Positions 6,221 to 13,533 of a stretch of 16,423 nucleotides of DNA are shown here, one piece after another. Numbering within the stretch: position 1 is the stretch's first letter; each line of letters opens with the position of its first letter. The stretch is from an uncultured Lachnospiraceae bacterium (GTDB lineage: Bacteria > Bacillota > Clostridia > Lachnospirales > Lachnospiraceae): contig CAJUSO010000044.1 of assembly GCA_910588965.1 (NCBI GenBank), positions 1 through 16,423 on the forward strand, read 5' to 3'. Under the pieces are notes generated by a model, which searched no databases, was not told the DNA's origin, and saw nothing but the letters and a program-made list of their open reading frames with translations. The position numbers were made by a program, and so were the translations under genes.

Positions 6221-7505
6221 TTACCTATCTAAGCTACTGCCCTATCTTACCTCCCTCTGGAAACAGGATTGGCTCTGGCTCCTCCTGGGGATAGGCGCTT
6301 ATATTTTCGGCTTCCGGCTGGCGGGATCCTTAAAGGACGCCATCCCAAAGCATATGTCCCTTTTGGCCCTGAAAATAAACCTGTCGTTTGCCTTAGGGGG
6401 CATCAGCCTGATAAAATACATCCTAATACGCCAGAAATGGAACTTGGGCACAACGTCTATGCATTTCTTCCAGGAATGGCTCTGCCGGAAGCGGAACATG
6501 TACCGGCTGCTCTTTCTCTACGGAACTGTTTTTTCTGCCCTTGCGGCGGCCTTGTTTTATGTTGTAAAGACAGAATCAGACCGTACGAAGGTGTACAGCG
6601 TCAATTACATGCTCCTGAAGACTTCCGCGGTTGGCTACATCCTGATTGGGACGCTTGCCATCCAGTGGGCCATATGCCAGGTTACCATTGCCCACGAACT
6701 GAATAAATGGCTGGGAAGCTTTATGGAAAATGCAGAAAAAATCAACCAGAAAAACCTGGAGGCAGCCGTCCGCAATGAAAAAATGAAGGTGGACTTAATC
6801 AGCAATGTCTCCCATGACCTAAAGACCCCCCTCACTTCCATGGTGGGGTATATCGAACTGCTGAAAAAAGAAAAACTGGATGACGTCATGTCTGATTATG
6901 TAGAAGTCATTTCCAACAGGGCGCAGAAATTAAAGCAAATGATTGACAGCCTGTTCGACCTGGCCAAAACCAGCAGCGGGAACGTGAAGCTGAAATTTGA
7001 ATCCATGGAAATGAACCGCCTGATTGAGCAGGTACTGGCAGACATGGCAGAACAGGTTACACAAAGCCGCAGGGAACTAGTGGTAACCCTGGCCCAGGAA
7101 CCCACGGCTTTTACCGCTGACAGCATCCATATGTACCGGATTGTCCAGAACCTGATAGAAAACGCCTTAAAATACTCCCAGGAAAGCACCCGCATCTTCC
7201 TTAAGTCCTCCGCCGTAAACTGGCAAAGCCAGCCAGGCTCCCAAGAGAATGGACAGAAGGTACGGTTTGAGATTACAAACACCTCCAATTACCCTATGGA
7301 TTTTACAAAGGAGCAGATTTTGGAGCGGTTTGCCCGGGGGGACGAGTCCCGTACCACGGAAGGCAATGGGCTGGGCCTGGCCATTGTAAATACCTATACG
7401 GCAGCCTTAGGGGGCAGCTTTGACATAACCATAGACTGCGACCAGTTTAAGGCAGCCGTGGAATTCCAGGCAACGCCAGACCCTACCCGCCCCAAAAGCC
7501 CATGA
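6195..7505 (+). CDS. Sensor histidine kinase, VanS-like, partner of the preceding regulator
   Basis: 436-residue membrane kinase. Four hydrophobic segments (about 25-43, 57-77, 104-124, 143-163) with short loops suggest an integral-membrane sensor without a large extracellular domain. The dimerisation/phospho-acceptor motif is SHDLKTPLTSMVGYIELL with H207. The catalytic domain has an N-box (RIVQNLIENALKY, around N319/N323), an F-box-like segment EQILERFARGDES, and a G2 box NGLGLAIV at 391-398. The canonical DxGxG G1 box is replaced by ITNTSNYPMDF, as in some VanS-like kinases. The start is TTG at 6195-6197 inside the regulator gene, supported by upstream AAAGGTGG; the next in-frame ATG would remove the first membrane segment, so TTG is preferred. 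The stop is 8 bp from the convergent stop of the RHH gene, with no terminator between them. Confidence 0.92.
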   Translation: MDTKWKNTSYLSKLLPYLTSLWKQDWLWLLLGIGAYIFGFRLAGSLKDAIPKHMSLLALKINLSFALGGISLIKYILIRQKWNLGTTSMHFFQEWLCRKRNMYRLLFLYGTVFSALAAALFYVVKTESDRTKVYSVNYMLLKTSAVGYILIGTLAIQWAICQVTIAHELNKWLGSFMENAEKINQKNLEAAVRNEKMKVDLISNVSHDLKTPLTSMVGYIELLKKEKLDDVMSDYVEVISNRAQKLKQMIDSLFDLAKTSSGNVKLKFESMEMNRLIEQVLADMAEQVTQSRRELVVTLAQEPTAFTADSIHMYRIVQNLIENALKYSQESTRIFLKSSAVNWQSQPGSQENGQKVRFEITNTSNYPMDFTKEQILERFARGDESRTTEGNGLGLAIVNTYTAALGGSFDITIDCDQFKAAVEFQATPDPTRPKSP

Positions 7506-7513
7506 AACCCAAC

Positions 7514-8131
7514 CTAACCCAGGGAAAGATCCCTATATTCTTCTGCTGTCAGCAGCTTCTGCAATGTGGTATATCTAGGCGCCCGTGTGGAAGCTGCTGA
7601 TATTTCCCCTAATGGCACGGGATGTTCCAGCTCGATTGCCTGTCCTTCAAAACGGATGAGATATTTTTTTTCATCTTCATTATATTCAAAACCATCTTGT
7701 GCAATTTTCGCATAGTGTGTAATTTTCGAAACCGGCGCCCCTACATAGATAGCAATGTATTTGAGATGGGGGATCCGCTCTTTCTGCATACGGACATAGT
7801 ACCATTTATCCTCATCCAAAAAAGCCTTCCGGAAACCTTCCTCATGTGCAGGGAAAACAACCGTATCAAAAAAAGCATACTCAGGATCCGCTGTTTCTAC
7901 CGGAATCCCTTCCTCCTCAAAAATCTGCATCGCCTCCTGGATATAAGCTTCCACTGCATCCTCAATGATCATGTTCCGGGAAGTGCTCCTGGCAGATTGC
8001 TTGGAAAGTGTCCTGGCAATGATATCCAGTTGGTTAATAAATTCCGTTTTCAAGGAAATGGTAATCTGTTTTTTCGGCTGCTCTTCTAACACTTTTAACC
8101 GCTTCTGGATGGATTCCTCAATGTTGCTCAT
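7514..8131 (-). CDS. Ribbon-helix-helix N-terminus fused to an unassigned alpha/beta C-terminal domain
   Basis: 205 residues, in an isolated transcription unit. Residues about 20-65 look like a ribbon-helix-helix DNA-binding domain: a short beta strand KQITISL, a helix EFINQLDIIARTLSK, and a second helix after RSTSRNMIIEDAVEAYIQEA. The rest (about 80-205) is a separate domain with segments DTVVFPAHEEGFRKAFL, YYVRM, IKYIAIY-like HLKYIAIYVGAPVSKITHYAKI, KKYLIRFEG, PVPLG and a final APRYTTLQKLL. I recall this pattern from proteins with PUA/EVE- or ASCH-like folds, often near restriction or mobile DNA, but I cannot name the family with certainty. ATG at 8129-8131 is preceded by AGGAGG at good spacing. 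No toxin, methylase or nuclease gene is next to it. It may be a repressor whose C-terminal domain senses a modified base, nucleotide or nucleic acid; this is inference. Confidence 0.75.
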   Translation of the reverse strand: MSNIEESIQKRLKVLEEQPKKQITISLKTEFINQLDIIARTLSKQSARSTSRNMIIEDAVEAYIQEAMQIFEEEGIPVETADPEYAFFDTVVFPAHEEGFRKAFLDEDKWYYVRMQKERIPHLKYIAIYVGAPVSKITHYAKIAQDGFEYNEDEKKYLIRFEGQAIELEHPVPLGEISAASTRAPRYTTLQKLLTAEEYRDLSLG

Positions 8132-8164
8132 ATGGTTTACCTCCTATAATTTTATTTTTGGTTT

Positions 8165-8193
8165 ATTTTAGCAAATATCAAAACAGTTGTCAA
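8165..8193 (-). promoter_or_regulatory. Near-consensus promoter of the RHH gene with TCAAT repeats
   Basis: Minus-strand TTGACA (8188-8193, perfect) and TAAAAT (8165-8170, one mismatch) with a 17-bp spacer form the strongest promoter in the window. TCAAT on the plus strand (ATTGA on the minus strand) occurs at 8190-8194, 8203-8207 and 8208-8212, so one copy overlaps the -35 box. Short repeats over a strong promoter would suit autorepression by the encoded RHH protein. The remainder of 8132-8447 holds a 9-bp direct repeat TATGGGTAA (8242-8250 and 8290-8298), a weak hairpin (CGGGCAT 8325-8331 with ATGCCCG 8350-8356) and the queA terminator; no gene was seen. Confidence 0.75.
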
Positions 8194-8375
8194 TGCTATA
8201 GTTCAATTCAATAAATTATTTTATACAAATCGATCATAGCGTATGGGTAACTTATTAGAACCTCATTGACAAAGAGGTATCAATGGGATTATGGGTAAAA
8301 AAATGTTATCGTGGGCTACAGATTCGGGCATCGTCATTTGGCATACACAATGCCCGGCATCTTTCCCTGTATCAC

Positions 8376-8411
8376 AAAAGGGCTGGGAAGCAAAGCTTCC
8401 CAGCCCTTTTT
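8376..8411. terminator. Perfect hairpin terminator after queA, usable on both strands
   Basis: A 16-bp perfect stem, AAAAGGGCTGGGAAGC (8376-8391) with its complement at 8395-8410, has a three-base AAA loop. Read leftward it ends in TTTT, about 36 bp after the queA stop, and so closes the pheS-pheT-queA unit. Read rightward it ends in six T, a stronger tail, although no plus-strand gene upstream was recognised. Confidence 0.88.
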
Positions 8412-8447
8412 TCACCTCCGCTTGTTTACAGATGTACGGAAACATTG

Positions 8448-9515
8448 TTAATAGATAAGCATCGCATCCCCAAAGCTAAAAAACCGATACTGTTCCTTCA
8501 CCGCTTCCTTATAAGCCCCCATCACCCGTTCCTGCCCTGCAAAGGCTGACACCAGCATAAGCAGCGTAGATTCCGGCAGATGGAAATTAGTCACCAGCCC
8601 GTCCATCACCTTAAACTGATAGCCTGGGTAAATAAAAATATCCGTCCAGCCGCTGCAGGCTTTTACATAGCCGCCCGCTGCAGCCCCAGGCCCGGTTTTG
8701 CCCTCTTCTGCTGCCATCCTTGCGGCCACAGACTCCAGGGTACGGCAGCTTGTAGTCCCTACGCAGATTATCCTGCCGCCCTTTTGCTTTGCCTCATTAA
8801 TGGTTTCTGCCGCCTTTTCATCCACTTGGTAAAATTCTGAATGCATATGGTGTTCCTGCACGGTCTTGGCTTTCACTGGGCGGAACGTACCAAGCCCCAC
8901 ATGGAGCGTCACCTCTGCAATGGATACGCCTTTTTCCCTGGCAGCTGTTAAGAGTTCCGGCGTAAAATGCAGGCCCGCCGTTGGGGCAGCCGCAGACCCG
9001 TCATATTTCGCATAAACCGTCTGGTAGCGGTCCTTGTCCTGCAGCTGGTGGGTAATATAAGGAGGCAGGGGCATCTGCCCCAGCTGGCCTAATATTTCCT
9101 CAAAAACCCCCTCATAGGAAAACTGTATGAGCCGGTTGCCATCCTCCACCACCTCCAGCACTGTCCCCGCCAGCAGCCCGCCGCCAAAGAGGAGCCGGGC
9201 CCCGGGGCGCGCCTTCTTCCCAGGCTTGGCCAACGCCTCCCAGGTATCCTGCCCCTTCCGCTTCAAAAGCAGGATTTCCACTTTCCCCCCAGTGCCTTCC
9301 CGCTCCCCAAAGAGCCTGGCTGGGATTACCTTCGTATTATTGAGGACCAGGCAGTCCCCTGGATCCAGGTAATCCAGGATATGGCAGAAATGGGTATGGG
9401 TTAGCGTGCCGTCCTGCCGCGGCAGCACCAGGAGGCGGGAACTGGAACGGTCCTCCAATGGATCCTGGGCAATCAATTCTTGGGGCAATTCATAATAAAA
9501 ATTTTTTACATCCAT
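8448..9515 (-). CDS. queA: S-adenosylmethionine:tRNA ribosyltransferase-isomerase
   Basis: QueA transfers and isomerises the ribosyl group of S-adenosylmethionine onto preQ1 at the wobble position of GUN-anticodon tRNAs (Asn, Asp, His, Tyr), giving epoxyqueuosine in the queuosine pathway. The 355-residue protein is of standard length and has the family landmarks: N-terminal FYYELPQELIAQDPLEDRSSSRLLVL, VLNNTKVIPARLFG, PLPPYI, the APTAGLHFT segment, EVTLHVGLGTFRPVK, and TNFHLPESTLLMLVSAFAG near the end. The start MDVKNF matches the family, but AGGAG directly abuts the ATG, so the working ribosome binding site may be AAAGG about ten bases upstream, or initiation may depend on coupling. It follows pheT by 45 bp with no terminator, suggesting expression from the pheST transcript. 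No other queuosine gene is in the window. Confidence 0.97.
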   Translation of the reverse strand: MDVKNFYYELPQELIAQDPLEDRSSSRLLVLPRQDGTLTHTHFCHILDYLDPGDCLVLNNTKVIPARLFGEREGTGGKVEILLLKRKGQDTWEALAKPGKKARPGARLLFGGGLLAGTVLEVVEDGNRLIQFSYEGVFEEILGQLGQMPLPPYITHQLQDKDRYQTVYAKYDGSAAAPTAGLHFTPELLTAAREKGVSIAEVTLHVGLGTFRPVKAKTVQEHHMHSEFYQVDEKAAETINEAKQKGGRIICVGTTSCRTLESVAARMAAEEGKTGPGAAAGGYVKACSGWTDIFIYPGYQFKVMDGLVTNFHLPESTLLMLVSAFAGQERVMGAYKEAVKEQYRFFSFGDAMLIY

Positions 9516-9560
9516 CTCCTGCCAACCTTTCCTAACATGGTATCTTCTTGCATTTGCGGG

Positions 9561-11981
9561 CTATTTCCTCAATTCAATCCCCATGCCTTCTAGGGATTTT
9601 AAGATTTTGTCCATAGCCGGCATATAATCGGCCTCTTCCAACGTCTTGTCTTTGGCACGGAAGGTAAGGGAGTATGCCACGGATTTAAAGCCTGCCTGGA
9701 TCTGGGAGCCTTCATAAATATCAAACAGCTCATAATGCTCCAGATAGCTGCCGCCTTTGGCGTCAAACACCTTCTCCACTTCCCCTACCAGGATATCCTT
9801 GGGCATTACCATGCTGATATCCCTGGACACAGCCGGGAACCGGGCAATCCCTTCGTATTTCCGGTCAAAGGTAGCCAGCTCCACTACTTTTGGCATGTCA
9901 ACCACTGCCACATAGACCCTTTCCTTGATTGCGTAATTATCTGCAACCTGGGGATGCACCTCCCCCAAATACCCTACGGCCTCCCCATCGTAAATGATAT
10001 CCGCCTGCCTGCCAGGATGGAGGAACGGTCTGCCTGCATTGGGCTCATAGATTTCCTTCCCAGAAAGCCCTGCTTTGCTGAAAAATTCCTCTATCACGCC
10101 CTTCATGGTATAAAAATCCCCTTCCCCATACATCCCTAGGGTAAACTGCATCCGCTCTTCTGGCAGTTCTTCTATTGGGATCTGCTTGGGCAGGTAGATG
10201 TTCCCCAGTTCATACAGGCGCACGTTTTTATTCCTGCGGTTGTAATTGGTGGACAGGGAAGACAGCATCCCATGCAGGGAAATGGTGCGCATAATGCTGA
10301 AATCCTCCCCTAGGGGATTGGAAATCACCACTGCCTGGCGCAGCTTGCTATCTTTGGCAATTAATAATTTGTCAAATACCTTAGGGCTCTCAAAGGAGTA
10401 GTTCATGCCCTGGGAAAAGCCGCAGGATTCCGCTGTATCCCTGGCCACTTCCTCCACCCGCAGCTTGAAGGATAATTTCCCCGTGGTGGCTTCCCCTGTA
10501 GGGAGGGTGGTGGGGATATTGTCATACCCATAGAACCTGGCCACTTCCTCCGCCAAATCTGCAAGGCATTCCAAATCCTGCCGCCAGGAGGGCACTGCCA
10601 CCTCCTCCTTTGCACCGTCATAAGATAAGCCAATCTGCTGGAAATACCCTATCATGGTTTCCTTTGCAATCTCCGTCCCCAGCAGCTGGTTGACCTTCCC
10701 AGCGTCAAAAGGGATGCTCCTGCCTTCCTTTCTTTTGCCGTAGACATCGACCACGCCCCCTACGACCTCCCCGGCGCCCAGTTCTTCCATTAACTGGCAG
10801 GCCCGGTTCATGGCTTCTAAGGCATTGTTCGGATCCAGCCCCTTCTCAAATTTGCCGGAGGCGTCAGTCCGGAGCCCTACCTTCTTGCTGGAATGGCGGA
10901 TATTGGTGCCGTCAAAGCAGGCCGCCTCAAACAGCATGGTCTGTACGCTGTCCGTTATCATGGAATTCTCCCCTCCCATGATGCCGGCAATCCCCACTGC
11001 TTTCTCCCCATCGCAAATCATCAGCACGGAATCATCCATCTGGCGTTCCTGCCCATCTAAAGTCACAAAAGCTTCCTCTTTGCCTGCCCTGCGTACGATA
11101 ATCTCCCTGCCTGCAATCCGGTCCAGGTCATAAGCATGCATGGGCTGCCCATATTCTTCCATGACATAATTCGTAATATCCACAATGTTGTTGATAGGGC
11201 GGATCCCCTGGGAAGCAAGCCGCCGCTGCATCCACTGGGGGGAAGGGGCAACCTTAATGTTTTTGACCACCCTTGCGCAGTACCTGGGGCAAAGCTCCGT
11301 GTCTTTTACCGTAACCTTGATATAATCATTGACGTCCTCCCCATTCCCTGTCTCTGGCACAACCGGGGGCTTAAATTCCTTGCCGAAGGTAGCCGCCGCT
11401 TCCCTTGCAATCCCCAGCACGCCAAAGCAGTCCACACGGTTGGAGGTTATCTCATACTCAAACACCACATCGTCAAGCCCCAAGGCCTTGACAGCGCTCT
11501 CCCCCACTACAGCATCCTCCCCAAAGACGTAAATCCCTTCTTCTGGGGCTTCCGGATACATTTCACGGCTAGAGCCCAGCTCTTCAATGGAGCACATCAT
11601 GCCTGCCGAAGCAACGCCCCTTAACTTCCCCTTCTTAATCTTGATGCCGCCAGGGGTTTTCTTGCCGTCGTGCCCCCCGGCCACCCGCCCGCCGTCCAAT
11701 ACCACAGGGACCTTCTGCCCCTCCTGCACGTTCGGTGCGCCTGTCACAATCTGGATTACCTCCCCAGCGCCAACCTCTACCTGGCAGACCACCAGCTTAT
11801 CTGCATCTGGGTGCTTTTCAATCTTCTGTATCTGCCCTACCACAATTTTCTCCAAATCTGCATCCAGCGCCTCGAACCCTTCCACCTTAGAACCAGAAAG
11901 GGTCATCGCATCCGTATATTCCTGCGCTGTCACATCCAAACCCGGAACATATGCCTTTATCCAAGATAACGATGTATTCAT
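9561..11981 (-). CDS. pheT: Phenylalanine--tRNA ligase beta subunit
   Basis: The larger subunit of the alpha2-beta2 synthetase that attaches phenylalanine to tRNA-Phe. Its 806 residues show the full domain order. First is an EMAP/OB-type tRNA-binding domain (about 40-155, with KHPDADKLVVCQVEVG at 56-71). Then comes the B3/B4 editing region (PRYCARVVKNIKVAPSP, NIVDITNYVMEEYGQPMHAYD), followed by B5 (PFDAGKVNQLLGTEI), the catalytic-like core (FSQGMNYSFESPKVF, ISNPLGEDFSIMRTI) and a C-terminal anticodon-binding FDX-ACB domain (about 713-806, FPAVSRDISMVM through LTFRAKDKTL). ATG at 11979-11981 has an AAAGGAT site upstream. It follows pheS by 85 bp. Nothing unusual was seen. Confidence 0.98.
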   Translation of the reverse strand: MNTSLSWIKAYVPGLDVTAQEYTDAMTLSGSKVEGFEALDADLEKIVVGQIQKIEKHPDADKLVVCQVEVGAGEVIQIVTGAPNVQEGQKVPVVLDGGRVAGGHDGKKTPGGIKIKKGKLRGVASAGMMCSIEELGSSREMYPEAPEEGIYVFGEDAVVGESAVKALGLDDVVFEYEITSNRVDCFGVLGIAREAAATFGKEFKPPVVPETGNGEDVNDYIKVTVKDTELCPRYCARVVKNIKVAPSPQWMQRRLASQGIRPINNIVDITNYVMEEYGQPMHAYDLDRIAGREIIVRRAGKEEAFVTLDGQERQMDDSVLMICDGEKAVGIAGIMGGENSMITDSVQTMLFEAACFDGTNIRHSSKKVGLRTDASGKFEKGLDPNNALEAMNRACQLMEELGAGEVVGGVVDVYGKRKEGRSIPFDAGKVNQLLGTEIAKETMIGYFQQIGLSYDGAKEEVAVPSWRQDLECLADLAEEVARFYGYDNIPTTLPTGEATTGKLSFKLRVEEVARDTAESCGFSQGMNYSFESPKVFDKLLIAKDSKLRQAVVISNPLGEDFSIMRTISLHGMLSSLSTNYNRRNKNVRLYELGNIYLPKQIPIEELPEERMQFTLGMYGEGDFYTMKGVIEEFFSKAGLSGKEIYEPNAGRPFLHPGRQADIIYDGEAVGYLGEVHPQVADNYAIKERVYVAVVDMPKVVELATFDRKYEGIARFPAVSRDISMVMPKDILVGEVEKVFDAKGGSYLEHYELFDIYEGSQIQAGFKSVAYSLTFRAKDKTLEEADYMPAMDKILKSLEGMGIELRK

Positions 11982-12066
11982 TTTTTACCAATCCTTTCTT
12001 AATACTGCTGTATCCCTCTGCTGCGCCTGGCAAGGCCTGCTGCCTTCCGTCCTGCTTTGCCCCCTG

Positions 12067-13086
12067 CTAAAACTGCTTTAGGAAGCGGTCGTCATTCTCA
12101 TACAGCAGGCGCATGTCGTCAATCTCATACTTTAATAGGGCAATCCGTTCCAGCCCCATGCCAAATGCAAACCCTGAATACTCCTCCGGGTCAATGCCGC
12201 TCATTTTAAGCACCCTTGGATGCACCATGCCGCAGCCCAAAATCTCAATCCAGCCAGAGCCCTTGCAGAAGCGGCAGCCCTTCCCGCCGCATTTAAAACA
12301 GGTAACGTCCACCTCGGCGCTTGGCTCTGTAAATGGGAAGTGATGGGGGCGGAATTTCACCTTCGTCCCCTCCCCAAACAGTTCCTTGGCAAATGCTGCA
12401 AGGGTCCCCTTTAAATCTGCAAACGTAATATGCCTGTCCACCACGAGCCCTTCCACCTGGTGGAAGGAGGGGGAGTGGGTAGCGTCCACCTCATCCGAAC
12501 GGAATACCCGCCCAGGCGCAATCATGCGGATTGGCAGCTTCCCCTTCTCCATCTGCCGTACCTGCACGGGGGAGGTCTGGGTCCGGAGCAGGATTTTATC
12601 ATTGATATAGAAGGTATCCTGCTCATCCTTTGCCGGATGGTCTGCCGGGATATTCAGCGCCTCAAAGTTGTAATAATCGTACTCCACTTCCGGCCCTTCC
12701 ACTACCTCATAGCCCATACCCACGAATATCCGCTCGATTTCCTCCAGCGCAATGGTGTTGGGATGGCGGTGCCCCACACGGTTTTTCTTGGCAGGCAGGG
12801 TAACATCTATCACTTCCTGCCTCAGGCGGATGTCCCGCTCAGCAGCCTCAAGCTTTGCCTTCGTCTCTTCAATCAGCCTCTCAATGCTTTCCCTCGTCTC
12901 ATTTACCAGCTGGCCTACAATGGGGCGTTCCTCTGGGAGTACGTCTTTCATGCCCTTCAAGATTGCTGTCAGCTCCCCTTTCTTTCCCAGAAATGCGACC
13001 CTTACGTCATTTAATTTGGCCAGGCCGTCAGAATTCTGGATCTGGCGGATTGCTTCTTCTCTCATCTGTGCCAGTTTTTCTTTCAT
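12067..13086 (-). CDS. pheS: Phenylalanine--tRNA ligase alpha subunit
   Basis: Catalytic subunit of phenylalanyl-tRNA synthetase, 339 residues, normal length. The N-terminal helical coiled arm (about 1-90) is followed by the class II core: VEGPEVEYDYYNFEALNIPADHPA, motif 2 region LLRTQTSPVQVRQM, RVFRSDEVDATHSPSFHQVEGL, and motif 3 GFAFGMGLERIALLKYEIDDMR. A Cys-rich insert, CFKCGGKGCRFCKGSGW, is present and is common in Firmicutes PheS. ATG at 13084-13086 lies downstream of GAGAGG. Expression is controlled by the T-box leader immediately upstream, and pheT follows in the same operon. Confidence 0.98.
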   Translation of the reverse strand: MKEKLAQMREEAIRQIQNSDGLAKLNDVRVAFLGKKGELTAILKGMKDVLPEERPIVGQLVNETRESIERLIEETKAKLEAAERDIRLRQEVIDVTLPAKKNRVGHRHPNTIALEEIERIFVGMGYEVVEGPEVEYDYYNFEALNIPADHPAKDEQDTFYINDKILLRTQTSPVQVRQMEKGKLPIRMIAPGRVFRSDEVDATHSPSFHQVEGLVVDRHITFADLKGTLAAFAKELFGEGTKVKFRPHHFPFTEPSAEVDVTCFKCGGKGCRFCKGSGWIEILGCGMVHPRVLKMSGIDPEEYSGFAFGMGLERIALLKYEIDDMRLLYENDDRFLKQF

Positions 13087-13172
13087 CCTTCTTTACCTCT
13101 CTTCCTTAACATGCAACATGTCCACAATTGCGGAGCAATCGCTTTACAGCAACACGGTCTTCCCTATAAGAT

Positions 13173-13435
13173 AAAAAAATCCCTATGCGTTTCTGCATAG
13201 GGACGGAATCTTCCGCGGTACCACCCTGGTTCCCAAGGGCATGATGCCCCCAGGCTCTTTCCCTGCGTAACGTGCAGCAAACGTCATACCTTACTCTAAA
13301 GCATGCTCCATGCATGCCCTGTTCTGGTATGCGGCTCCGGTGGGAATTTCGGGCGTTGCCTTATCTTAAGGGGACTTGCAGCTGGTAACCCCCTCTCTCT
13401 GTAAGCAGCACAGCGTCCTACTAGGCACCTTCCTC
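13173..13435 (-). promoter_or_regulatory. T-box riboswitch, tRNA-Phe responsive, in the pheS leader
   Basis: The leader contains the T-box sequence GGTGGTACCGCGG (complement of 13213-13225), whose bulge pairs with the uncharged tRNA acceptor end. Just downstream is an intrinsic terminator, TCCCTATGC / GCATAGGGA (arms 13195-13203 and 13180-13188), followed by seven T (13173-13179). The CCCT used in the terminator stem can instead pair with AGGG before the T-box sequence to form the antiterminator, so the two structures exclude each other. Stem I begins near 13420, with an AGAGAGAG-type motif and GGGG/CCCC pairing around 13375-13395. A TTC triplet (complement of 13344-13346) after CGAAA is the likely Phe specifier codon. 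High uncharged tRNA-Phe should permit readthrough into pheS, pheT and probably queA. Confidence 0.94.
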
Positions 13436-13484
13436 GCCTTTGTATAGCTCATCCAATTGGATTGCTAAAAACTTCATGGCTATT

Positions 13485-13513
13485 ATTCTAACACCAAAAA
13501 AGAAAATCTGCAA
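13485..13513 (-). promoter_or_regulatory. Likely promoter of the T-box/pheST transcript
   Basis: Minus-strand TAGAAT (13485-13490) is one mismatch from the -10 consensus, with TTGCAG (13508-13513, a half-matching -35) 17 bp upstream. Transcription would begin near 13478 and give a leader of about 390 bases. An 8-bp inverted repeat, CCAAAAAA at 13494-13501 with TTTTTTGG at 13517-13524, straddles the spacer and -35. No strong terminator was seen between the yihY stop and this promoter. Confidence 0.45.
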
Positions 13514-13533
13514 GCATTTTTTGGAAAAGGGCT

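Noticed and set aside
5516..7505. Glycopeptide resistance (van) locus
   Set aside because: The regulator and kinase are VanR/VanS-like, but no vanH, vanA/B-type ligase, vanX, vanY or vanZ gene is present nearby in the window.
8266..8295. Plus-strand promoter from TTGACA at 8266-8271
   Set aside because: No acceptable -10 box at 16-18 bp; the best hexamers, TTATGG and TATGGG, are poor, so it is not listed as a feature.
8283..8549. 88-codon plus-strand frame between the RHH gene and queA
   Set aside because: It runs through the perfect terminator hairpin and into the 3' end of queA on the opposite strand; no ribosome binding site or family match.
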